Of a DNA stretch of 5,663 nt, positions 1 to 5,663 are shown piece by piece. The position numbers and the translations under genes are program-made. The stretch covers positions 1-5,663 of the forward strand of contig JAUNXM010000018.1 in assembly GCA_030539815.1 (NCBI GenBank), written 5' to 3'. The first letter of the stretch is position 1; the number at the start of each line of letters is the position of its first letter. The notes beneath the pieces were generated by a model that was not told the origin of the DNA, ran no database searches, and saw only the letters and a list, made by a program, of their open reading frames with translations. This DNA is from Methanobacterium sp. (GTDB lineage: Archaea; Methanobacteriota; Methanobacteria; Methanobacteriales; Methanobacteriaceae).

Positions 1-36
1 AGCCGTACCGGAAGGTGTGGCTGGAACACCTCCTTT
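1..36 (+). rRNA. 3' end of a bacterial-type 16S rRNA (partial)
   Basis: The segment holds the last helix and tail of small-subunit rRNA. A helix 45 stem (ACC at 7-9, GGAA loop at 10-13, GGT at 14-16) is followed by GGCTGGAACACCTCC, ending in the anti-Shine-Dalgarno CACCTCC (27-33). The stem bases and the GGAACACC variant, where GGATCACC is usual, match what I recall for Bacteroidota 16S. Archaeal methanogens have GTAGGGGAACCTGC in the stem and GGATCACCTCC after it. The gene is cut by the window start and the mature 3' end is placed at about 36. No spacer tRNA or 23S gene follows. The identification as a 16S end is firm; the phylum is recalled, not searched. Confidence 0.85.
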
Positions 37-89
37 TTGGAGCTGTAACTTGCTATAAAGTTTTACTCTTTTTGTTTTTCAATTATTAT
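37..89. other. Short AT-rich stretch after the 16S end; likely contains or borders a contig junction
   Basis: This T-rich stretch could be the start of a bacterial rRNA internal transcribed spacer. No tRNA or 23S sequence appears before the archaeal-type gene ending at 126. A change of source organism, if there is one, must fall between about 37 and 125. No exact breakpoint can be seen. Confidence 0.45.
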
Positions 90-119
90 AAAACCATCCC
101 CTGAAAGGATGGTTTTTTT
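90..119. terminator. Hairpin terminator between the 16S end and the first gene
   Basis: A perfect stem pairs 90-99 (AAAACCATCC) with 107-116 (GGATGGTTTT) around a 7-nt loop. Read on the plus strand it runs into seven T residues (113-119), the classic intrinsic-terminator layout. Read on the minus strand it lies only 7-36 nt past the stop codon of the flavoprotein gene and ends in TTTTAT. It could serve either direction. If the upstream rRNA is foreign, it most likely belongs to the minus-strand gene. Confidence 0.7.
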
Positions 120-125
120 ATTGTA

Positions 126-599
126 TTATGAATTTTTAAGGGCTACAATTTCCTTAACATTCACTAATTTCCACACATAACACTTTTCTCCATTTAATAT
201 GGATTCTGGTGGGTCTTGGGGTGAATATCCTAGGGCTGCCATTACATTAAGTGATAGATCCTTTTCTTTGATCAACTTCACGAACATTCCTTTAACATCC
301 ATTTTTTCCTCTTCACTGATGACCTCTTTTATCTGTCCACGCAGTGTCACGAAACGATACTGTGAAAGGTCAGAATTGTATTTTTCAATCTCCACTGCAA
401 CCTGCGGGTCACTTTTGATTAGTTCCACTTTTTTACCATACTTGGTACTGAGGAAGTAGATGAATTTCCCATTAAAAACATACAAAAATGGTGCAATATA
501 GGGATAATCACCTTTAAAGGCAATTCTACTAACGTATTGTTCGTCGATAAACTTATCGTATTCTTTTTTCTCCATAGGTGGAATTTTCAGAATGTCCAA
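126..599 (-). CDS. Pyridoxamine 5'-phosphate oxidase-like FMN-binding split-barrel protein
   Basis: This is a small cytoplasmic protein of the PPOX-like split-barrel superfamily, whose members bind FMN, F420 or haem; its substrate is unknown. From a TTG start at 599 it has 157 residues, usual for such single-domain proteins. Visible signs are the first barrel strands YVSRIAF (22-28) and YPYIAPF (32-38), the segment FLSTKYGKK (49-57) where family members contact the cofactor phosphate, VAVEIE (67-72), and RFVTLRGQIKEV (82-93). The C-terminus ends in a WKLVNVKEIVALK strand. It lacks the residues needed to claim true PNPOx activity. I chose TTG 599 because GGGTGAT at 610-604 is a good ribosome site just upstream. 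A GTG at 608 is in frame but lies inside that site, and the first ATG (575) has no ribosome site. It lies downstream of the sulfur-enzyme gene on the same strand but has its own TATA box. The fold call is good; the function is open. Confidence 0.85.
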   Translation of the reverse strand: MDILKIPPMEKKEYDKFIDEQYVSRIAFKGDYPYIAPFLYVFNGKFIYFLSTKYGKKVELIKSDPQVAVEIEKYNSDLSQYRFVTLRGQIKEVISEEEKMDVKGMFVKLIKEKDLSLNVMAALGYSPQDPPESILNGEKCYVWKLVNVKEIVALKNS

Positions 600-603
600 A
601 AGT

Positions 604-610
604 ATCACCC
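604..610 (-). promoter_or_regulatory. Ribosome binding site that decides the TTG start of the flavoprotein gene
   Basis: GGGTGAT on the minus strand complements the archaeal 16S tail (ATCACCTCC). It leaves a 4-nt gap to TTG at 599. It overlaps the in-frame GTG at 608, so that GTG is unlikely to be the start. Confidence 0.55.
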
Positions 611-614
611 TTAA

Positions 615-630
615 TATTTATAGTTTAATT
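615..630 (-). repeat. Copy 1 of a 16-bp element shared by both minus-strand promoters
   Basis: AATTAAACTATAAATA on the minus strand is identical to 2139-2124. Here it spans the predicted transcription start of the flavoprotein gene, just before its ribosome site. Confidence 0.5.
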
Positions 631-644
631 GTTGTATCATTCAA

Positions 645-654
645 TATTATATTT
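645..654 (-). promoter_or_regulatory. Candidate TATA box for the flavoprotein gene
   Basis: AAATATAATA on the minus strand would place transcription start near 625 if the usual archaeal distance of about 25 nt applies, giving a leader of about 25 nt before TTG 599. A second TATA-like string, CTATAAATA at 623-615, is too close to the start codon for a leadered transcript and may be part of an operator instead. Confidence 0.45.
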
Positions 655-660
655 TTCCGA

Positions 661-687
661 AAATGGTTAAATTCATAAATGGTTAAA
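661..687 (-). repeat. Tandem 11-bp direct repeat upstream of the flavoprotein promoter
   Basis: Two exact copies of TTTAACCATTT (minus strand, 687-677 and 671-661) are 16 bp apart start to start. They sit 7-33 bp upstream of the candidate TATA box, where archaeal activators or blockers of pre-initiation-complex assembly often bind. No regulator gene is in the window to pair with it. Confidence 0.55.
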
Positions 688-720
688 ACCACATTAATGC
701 TAAAACCTCTTTTTCCCTGA

Positions 721-2082
721 TTATTCATTAACCACAGGGTAGTTAGCATTTTTCCAGGCAGTCATACTCCCCAAAACACTGGTTAAATCGTTATAACCAT
801 ATTTTTTAAGATAACTGCAGGCAGTGGTGGATTTGTAACCAGAATCACAGTAGACAACCACTGGAACATCCAAGGGTATCTCTCCTATTCTACCGGGTAA
901 TTCTCCAACGTAAATATGATGGGAACCTTCAATGTAGCCTTCTTTGCGGTCTTCCAGTTTACGCACATCCAGGAGGAAAAATTTTCCTCCCAATTCCTCG
1001 TTTAACTGGTGAACACTCCAAAGATTTAAAGTATCAATATACTCTGCATGGAGATACCAGCTGGGAAAACCACCCGCCAGATAACCATAAATGTTATCAA
1101 AACCCAACCTCACCAGGGCCTGGCGAACTTCACCCAGCCCACGTTCGTGGTCATCCACTAGTACAATGGGGTCCTGGTAGTTCAGGAACCAACCAGCAAA
1201 GGCAGGAACACCTTCTCTCCAAATATTTAGACTTCCGTTAATATGTCCCCCTGCGAAGCTGGTGGGTTTACGGATATCCAGAATATGGAGTTTCTTTTTC
1301 ATGATGTTCTTCAGGATTTTTGGATGCAAAGCTTTTAGGTGGGGTAGCCTTCCCAGTATGGGGGCTCCCTTCTGATTATGAAATTCCATTTCCTGGAAAT
1401 AAGGTGGTGTGTACAGTTCTTCAGCTACTTTAAGTTCTATAAATTTTTCCCGGGTAACCTGTAGTTGTGGATTGGTTTTCTTCTCATAACCTACTGTAGT
1501 GTAGTCCTGTTCTCTTATATCTGCCCCACAAATCGAACCCGCACCATGAGCCGGGCAAAGAACCGTCGGATCACCCAGGGGAAGAATTTTTTTAAACAGA
1601 CTATCATAAAGTAAACCTGCTGTCTCAGGTCGCCGGTCCACTCCGTAAAAATCAATACGACCCGTTTCTCCAGCGAAGATCACATCCCCGGTAAATGCCA
1701 TCTGAGGATCTTCCGACGCACTAAGATCCCTTAAAACTATTGATATGCTTTCCAAGGTGTGTCCGGGGGTGTCCAGGACTTCCAGCTCTATGTTCCCAAA
1801 CTGAAATTTATCCCCCTCCTTCACCGGGGTTCCGTAGGCAAAATCCAATTTTTCCCCGTGAAATATTTCTGCTCCGGAGTAATTGGCCAGTTCCACCGAA
1901 CCAATAATGTAATCCTCGTTACGGTGGGTTTCAAAAATATGGGTAATGTCCAGTCCCCATGATTCTGCAAGATCCAAGTAAACTTCCACATCCCTACGAG
2001 GATCAATTACAATTGCCCGACCACTAGCTCCAATAAAATAGGAGTGATGGGCTATTCCTTCTGATTTAATCAGTTTAACCAT
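721..2082 (-). CDS. ETHE1-like metallo-beta-lactamase-fold protein fused to two rhodanese domains
   Basis: This is a predicted cytoplasmic sulfur-handling enzyme of 453 residues, with the layout of the persulfide dioxygenase-rhodanese (CstB-like) family. The metallo-beta-lactamase fold covers about 1-205. The first motif reads THRNEDY (52-58) in place of canonical THxHxDH. His53, with His108 (TPGHT) and Asp133 (TGD), keeps the three ligands known to bind the single iron in ETHE1, whereas the second and last His of the motif are Asn55 and Tyr58. PAHGAGSICG (178-187) is the family's late His motif. Rhodanese domain 1 (about 258-349) has no catalytic Cys: its loop reads LVDDHERG. Rhodanese domain 2 (about 358-450) has the loop CDSGYKS with Cys412. 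The likely reaction is oxidation or transfer of persulfide sulfur. ATG 2082 is chosen because GGGGGA at 2097-2092 is well spaced from it; TTG 2085 directly upstream is an alternative. TATAAATAAAA at 2131-2121 is a good promoter match. Confidence 0.93.
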   Translation of the reverse strand: MVKLIKSEGIAHHSYFIGASGRAIVIDPRRDVEVYLDLAESWGLDITHIFETHRNEDYIIGSVELANYSGAEIFHGEKLDFAYGTPVKEGDKFQFGNIELEVLDTPGHTLESISIVLRDLSASEDPQMAFTGDVIFAGETGRIDFYGVDRRPETAGLLYDSLFKKILPLGDPTVLCPAHGAGSICGADIREQDYTTVGYEKKTNPQLQVTREKFIELKVAEELYTPPYFQEMEFHNQKGAPILGRLPHLKALHPKILKNIMKKKLHILDIRKPTSFAGGHINGSLNIWREGVPAFAGWFLNYQDPIVLVDDHERGLGEVRQALVRLGFDNIYGYLAGGFPSWYLHAEYIDTLNLWSVHQLNEELGGKFFLLDVRKLEDRKEGYIEGSHHIYVGELPGRIGEIPLDVPVVVYCDSGYKSTTACSYLKKYGYNDLTSVLGSMTAWKNANYPVVNE

Positions 2083-2120
2083 CAAAGTAATTCCCCCTTA
2101 TTTCTGATAATCCCAATCAT

Positions 2121-2131
2121 TTTTATTTATA
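2121..2131 (-). promoter_or_regulatory. TATA box of the sulfur-enzyme gene
   Basis: TATAAATAAAA on the minus strand begins 49 bp upstream of ATG 2082. At the normal archaeal spacing transcription would start near 2100, giving a leader of about 18 nt that carries the GGGGGA ribosome site. Confidence 0.6.
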
Positions 2132-2139
2132 GTTTAATT
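2124..2139 (-). repeat. Copy 2 of the 16-bp shared promoter element
   Basis: It is identical to the element at 615-630 on the same strand. Here its 3' half forms the TATA box, so a protein bound to it would compete with TBP. Confidence 0.5.
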
Positions 2140-2198
2140 CCGATTTAAATCCCAACCTAATAATTAACAAGTCTAATAGCAAATAAATATTCAGTTAT

Positions 2199-2224
2199 TT
2201 AATAATTATGTTCGTTAATAATTA
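2199..2224 (+). repeat. AT-rich direct repeat in the divergent spacer
   Basis: TTAATAATTA occurs at 2199-2208 and 2215-2224, 16 bp apart, followed by further ATAATT. It lies between the sulfur-enzyme promoter and the ABC operon. The pure A/T composition makes chance or low complexity a real alternative. The rest of 2083-2334 shows no gene. A weak TATA-like AAATTAATAT at 2240-2249 could serve the ABC operon, but I cannot assign its promoter with confidence. Confidence 0.3.
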
Positions 2225-2334
2225 ATAATTTTAATGATAAATTAATATCCTTAAAAGTTATTCTTCGATATCATTAAATCTAACCAACACCCAGATTCAC
2301 TTAAGAATAATTTATTTCTACCTGGAGGAAAAAC

Positions 2335-3276
2335 ATGGAATACATCATCCAAACCCATGATATATCCAAAAAATATGATGATTTCACCGCAGTCAACGGG
2401 GTTAATCTTAAAGTACCTAAAAATAGTGTTTACGGGGTTTTAGGCCCTAATGGGGCGGGTAAAACCACGTTAATTTCTATGTTATGTACCATATTGCATC
2501 CCACTAGTGGATCAGCCACTGTCAATGGTTATGATGTTACCAAACATCCTAAAGAAGTCAGGGAATCTATTGGAATAGTTTTCCAGTCCCGAGCACTGGA
2601 TGACATGCTCACTGGCCGTGAACACCTCCAGATGCATGCCTCACTCTATGGTGTGCCCAAGGATGTTCGCCAAAAGCGTATTGATGAGATACTGGACCTC
2701 ATTGCCCTGGGTCCCAAAGCAGATGAATTCGTTAAAACCTACTCTGGGGGGATGAAGAGAAGGTTAGAGATAGGGAGGGGTTTGATACATCATCCTAAAG
2801 TTCTTTTCCTGGATGAACCAACTTTGGGTCTGGATCCGCAGACCCGGGAGAGCATTTGGAGTTACATTAAAGAGTTGAACCAGAACCAGGATGTTACCGT
2901 TCTTATGACCACTCATTACATGGAGGAAGCGGATAAACTCTGTGATGAAGTGGCTATAATCAATCAGGGTCAGATTATCACCACTAATTCTCCTCGTAAT
3001 CTGAAAAGAGAGTTAAAAGCAGATACCATTACCATGCAAGTGGATAACATTGAAAAATTCACTGAAGAAGCACAGAAACTAGATTTTGTTAAAGAGATAT
3101 ATTCCATGAATTCTGAGATAAAGTTGATGGTAGAGCGGGGTGAGAACCTGGTGGCTGAACTGGTGAATTTTGCCAATAAACATAATATTTTTGTCTACTC
3201 CATTGAACTGGAGCACCCTAACCTGGAAGATGTTTTCTTAAAATATACAGGTAGAACCATTCAGGGGGAGGGATAA
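2335..3276 (+). CDS. ABC-2 exporter ATP-binding subunit (DrrA-like)
   Basis: This is the cytoplasmic ATPase of an ABC export system, driving the membrane partner encoded next. In order it has Walker A GPNGAGKTT (37-45), a Q-loop (VFQ, Gln84), signature YSGGM (136-140), Walker B VLFLDEP (156-162), a D-loop LGLD (164-167) and switch His194 (TTHYMEEAD), all intact. The last 90 or so residues form the small C-terminal domain typical of the daunorubicin-resistance type, ending in LEDVFLKYTGR (297-307). At 313 residues it is normal length. A strong GGAGG (2324-2328) sits 6 nt before ATG 2335. The stop is 2 nt from the permease start, so the two are co-transcribed and probably coupled in translation. 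The cargo cannot be told: family members export drugs, lipids, polysaccharides or haem. No regulator gene adjoins it. Confidence 0.96.
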   Translation: MEYIIQTHDISKKYDDFTAVNGVNLKVPKNSVYGVLGPNGAGKTTLISMLCTILHPTSGSATVNGYDVTKHPKEVRESIGIVFQSRALDDMLTGREHLQMHASLYGVPKDVRQKRIDEILDLIALGPKADEFVKTYSGGMKRRLEIGRGLIHHPKVLFLDEPTLGLDPQTRESIWSYIKELNQNQDVTVLMTTHYMEEADKLCDEVAIINQGQIITTNSPRNLKRELKADTITMQVDNIEKFTEEAQKLDFVKEIYSMNSEIKLMVERGENLVAELVNFANKHNIFVYSIELEHPNLEDVFLKYTGRTIQGEG

Positions 3277-3278
3277 AA

Positions 3279-4043
3279 ATGGCAGAACTTGAAGGAATTT
3301 ACACCATCTGGCTCAGGGAAAATAAGAGATTTGTCCGTTACCGTTCCCGAATCATCACCAGCGTGGTGACTCCCTTATTATGGCTGATCATATTTGGAAC
3401 CGGGCTGGGGTCGGCAGTGAGATTCGGAACCGGAGCAGCTGGATATCAGGCATTTATATTCCCGGGTATAATAGGGCAGACCATTCTCTTCACCGCAGTT
3501 TTCTCCGGAGTTTCAGTTATAATGGATCGACAGTACGGATTCTTGAAGGAAATTCTGGTTGCACCCATATCCCGCCCATCCATTGTATTTGGTAAGGCCC
3601 TGGGGATAAGCACCACGGCCATGATTCAGGGGATGGTTTTGTTGTTATTATCATTCATAGTAGCAGTTCCCATGACTCCCATCATTTTCCTGGAGAGCGT
3701 GGGGGTTATACTGCTAATCTCCCTTGGTCTTTCTGGATTGGGGTTACTGATCTCATCATTCACTGACAGCATGGAGGGATTCAACCTTATAATGAGTTTC
3801 ATAGTGCTTCCTATTTTCCTACTGAGTGGGGCCCTCTTCCCAATAACCGGACTCCCCAGCTGGCTACAGTTAGCAGTGTACATCAACCCCCTTACCTATG
3901 GGGTGGATGCCCTTAGGAACATAATCCTCCATGAAGCAGTACTTCCACTTTATGTGGATGTTATTGTGGTGACGGTTTTTGCGGTGATGATGATCATGAT
4001 CTCCGCCCTAGTATTCAGTAAAAAAGAGCAAAGTTTGATGTAG
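3279..4043 (+). CDS. ABC-2 type transporter permease (DrrB-like)
   Basis: This is the integral membrane subunit of the exporter, 254 residues. A short cytoplasmic N-terminus (EGIYTIWLRENKRFVRYRSR) leads to about six hydrophobic segments, near 25-43, 57-80, 105-130, 139-161, 168-190 and 226-246. Between segments 2 and 3 lies DRQYGFLKEILVAPISR (83-99), the conserved ABC-2 loop that contacts the ATPase. Another family mark is INPLTYGVDALR (202-213) before the last segment. The gene starts at ATG 3279 with GGGGAGGG (3265-3272) inside the end of the upstream ATPase gene and a 2-nt gap between genes. Two such subunits with two ATPases would make the working exporter. It looks intact and of normal size; the substrate is unknown. 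Confidence 0.95.
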   Translation: MAELEGIYTIWLRENKRFVRYRSRIITSVVTPLLWLIIFGTGLGSAVRFGTGAAGYQAFIFPGIIGQTILFTAVFSGVSVIMDRQYGFLKEILVAPISRPSIVFGKALGISTTAMIQGMVLLLLSFIVAVPMTPIIFLESVGVILLISLGLSGLGLLISSFTDSMEGFNLIMSFIVLPIFLLSGALFPITGLPSWLQLAVYINPLTYGVDALRNIILHEAVLPLYVDVIVVTVFAVMMIMISALVFSKKEQSLM

Positions 4044-4060
4044 ATTGGTTCTTGTAACCA

Positions 4061-4132
4061 TATCATTGTTTAGGTCCTTTAAATACTACTCTTATATGCC
4101 TTAAGACCCAATGATAGGGGAGTGAGTTTTTT
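4061..4132 (+). terminator. Hairpin and T-tract after the ABC operon
   Basis: TATCATTG (4061-4068) pairs with CAATGATA (4109-4116), and GGTC (4073-4076) with GACC (4105-4108) inside it, around a loose AT-rich loop. A run of six T follows at 4127-4132. It begins 17 nt past the permease stop. The T-tract alone could end archaeal transcription. The long loop and the gap before the T-run make the hairpin's own role uncertain. Confidence 0.4.
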
Positions 4133-4268
4133 AAGGGATCTAATATTTTTCTTAAAAATCCATATCTGATTATTTCGTTATAGCCTTATATTACGAAGTG
4201 AGATTTAGTATACAAAAAAAAGTTTTACTTTCATTACAACAACTTTATTATTGTTATGTAAATCTTAT
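4133..4268. other. Intergenic AT-rich stretch without a gene
   Basis: No coding sequence is seen. It contains a small inverted repeat, ATTTTT/AAAAAT with a 3-nt loop (4145-4159), and a run of eight A at 4214-4221. Read on the minus strand that run is a T8 tract about 50 nt past the end of the decayed gene, a plausible leftover terminator. Confidence 0.4.
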
Positions 4269-4840
4269 TCATAAATGCACATCCTCAGCCAGGGCCAGGA
4301 GGATAGTATTTGAAAGGTGCACATCGAAGTAGTCGAAATTACTCATAAAGTCTTCCATATACTTTAATCCATTTTCAGTTAAAGTTTAGTGTTTTCCATC
4401 TTCATTTATGAGTTTATTTTCTTTTAGGGGTTTTATCAATTCTTTAAAATATTTTCAAATTTATGGGCCTCTTTAAAAGTAGCTTTAAGCTCTGAAAGAA
4501 TAGGAATGTAGTTTCCTGGACTGAAAGCACCCGCCAGGGATGAAATAATTTCAACACTGGTTCTCTTTTCCCATCCTGTAAAATGTAAAATACCCAGTTT
4601 TGAAAGGCCATCAATTTATTTCCTCCCAACATTCCTCCAGGGGAAGTTTGTACTGAGAATAATCTTCTTCTCCCTTGAGCTGAAATTGCTTCTTTGAGTC
4701 TCAGCATCTTTGAATATTCTGATGGATATGAATAATACTATAAGAGCATCTACAATAAAATTCCCTGATGTGAAGATTGCCCCGGCAATTACTGATAATC
4801 CGATAAACACTGTTCTTTGATTCCGCGGATTTATCTCAAA
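4269..4840 (-). pseudogene. Decayed gene: membrane-segment remnant plus winged-helix-like C-terminal part
   Basis: Protein-like sequence can be followed on the minus strand only by changing frame. From 4837 to about 4703 a hydrophobic stretch reads VFIGLSVIAGAIF then FIVDALIVLFISIRIFKDA, loosely like the last two helices of cation-diffusion-facilitator transporters. A shift near 4700 leads to KGEEDYSQYKLPLEECWEEIN, a +1 base near 4613 to DGLSKLGILHF through AHKFENILK, and a lost base near 4441 to ELIKPLKENKLINEDGKH. An in-frame TAA at 4388-4386 follows, apparently in place of Tyr, and the frame then continues TLTENGLKYMEDF to a final TGA at 4271-4269. The GKH-x-TLTENGLKYM part looks like the wing of a winged-helix domain. 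An in-frame TAA at 4843-4841 hides the original start. The upstream and downstream parts may come from one gene or two. I do not recognise the family. Confidence 0.6.
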
Positions 4841-4850
4841 TTATTCATCG

Positions 4851-4888
4851 AATGGATTTGATACATTTAATCATAGAATAAATCCATT
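4851..4888. repeat. 9-bp inverted repeat
   Basis: AATGGATTT (4851-4859) and AAATCCATT (4880-4888) are perfect inverted copies separated by 20 nt. They lie just upstream, on the minus strand, of the decayed gene. They could be a relic of its control region or chance in AT-rich DNA. Confidence 0.3.
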
Positions 4889-5080
4889 TAATGTCAGCTA
4901 TTATTTTAATATTGTTATCTGTGCAAAATCCTGATTTATAGGTATTAATGGAATGATGGAGGGTGAATTAAACCTAGAACTTCCTAAATTTTCTCTGTAA
5001 ATCGTTATGTATCTTTAACTAAGATTTAGTTTTGAATTAGTAGGGGGGCATGGGGGCTGGTACCTCCAGCTATCATCAAC
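4889..5080. other. Intergenic stretch upstream of the last gene
   Basis: No convincing gene is present. A 15-codon open frame starting with ATGATGGAG near 4954 has no ribosome site and is too short to call. AACTAA-GAT-TTAGTT (5018-5032) is a small inverted repeat. The G-rich element is listed separately. Confidence 0.4.
5042..5070 (+). promoter_or_regulatory. G-rich element with a small hairpin upstream of the last gene's TATA box
   Basis: Two G-tracts, GGGGGG and GGGGG, stand out from very AT-rich surroundings. They are followed by GCTGG (5056-5060) and CCAGC (5066-5070), a perfect 5-bp inverted repeat around TACCT. The element ends 10 bp before the TATA box, a usual site for an archaeal regulator to bind. 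No direct evidence of function is visible. Confidence 0.35.
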
Positions 5081-5088
5081 TATAAAAG
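5081..5088 (+). promoter_or_regulatory. TATA box of the coiled-coil gene
   Basis: TATAAAAG begins 52 bp before ATG 5133. Transcription would start near 5110, leaving a leader of about 23 nt that contains the GGAGAG ribosome site (5118-5123). Confidence 0.6.
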
Positions 5089-5132
5089 ACCTTCTTACCA
5101 ATAGGGATATAGTTAAAGGAGAGTTTTTTCAC

Positions 5133-5663
<531 letters not shown>

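Noticed and set aside
661..718. ATGGTTAAA occurs twice on the plus strand and resembles the MVK start of the sulfur enzyme and of the 5133 gene.
   Set aside because: Both open frames are very short and lack ribosome sites. The string is part of the direct repeat, and the MVKL similarity of the N-termini is a common motif.
1759..2006. Short open frames on both strands inside the sulfur enzyme gene.
   Set aside because: They overlap a conserved domain in the correct frame and have no ribosome sites.
2199..2234. Repeated TTAATAATTA units as a possible CRISPR or origin element.
   Set aside because: There are only two full copies of pure A/T sequence, with no spacers of constant length and no origin-binding motifs or replication genes.
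3626..3886. Open frame on the minus strand opposite the permease.
   Set aside because: It lies inside a well-supported membrane protein gene; the amino-acid makeup is a mirror of the real gene.
4444..4810. Two overlapping minus-strand open frames that could be called as small genes.
   Set aside because: Neither is coherent throughout; good protein-like stretches jump between frames, which fits a decayed gene better.

Overview
Most of this 5.66 kb window looks like chromosome from a methanogenic archaeon, probably of the Methanobacterium type. Supporting signs are TATA-like boxes about 40-55 bp upstream of start codons, strong GGAGG-type Shine-Dalgarno sites, frequent ATA and AGA/AGG codons, oligo-T tracts after genes and AT-rich spacers. 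The assignment rests on style and recalled resemblance, not on a database search.

Layout: (1) Positions 1-36 are the last bases of a 16S rRNA gene, but of bacterial (Bacteroidota-like) rather than archaeal type. Within about 90 bp the sequence passes into the archaeal genes with no tRNA or 23S gene. This is probably a chimeric contig edge. (2) A terminator-like hairpin (90-119) lies between that fragment and the first gene. (3) Two minus-strand genes follow: a small FMN-binding split-barrel (PPOX-like) protein, and a three-domain sulfur enzyme made of an ETHE1-like metallo-beta-lactamase domain and two rhodanese domains. The two genes have separate promoters that share an exact 16-bp element. 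A tandem 11-bp direct repeat sits just upstream of the first gene's TATA box. (4) A divergent AT-rich spacer (2083-2334) leads to a plus-strand ABC-2 export operon, ATPase then permease, 2 nt apart, with a hairpin and T-tract after it. (5) Positions 4044-5132 hold no intact gene. On the minus strand, 4269-4840 is a decayed gene that can be followed through two or three frameshifts and one or two in-frame stops. (6) At 5133 a new plus-strand gene with its own TATA box and ribosome site begins and runs off the window end. It encodes a charged coiled-coil protein of unknown function.

How the genes work together: the two minus-strand genes may form a small redox or sulfur-handling pair (persulfide oxidation and sulfur transfer, plus a flavoprotein). 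The ABC pair is a self-contained exporter with unknown cargo. Nothing in the window amounts to a clear new multi-gene system. The most notable items are the rRNA junction, the altered metal motif in the sulfur enzyme, the repeated promoter elements, the readable pseudogene and the unassigned coiled-coil gene.
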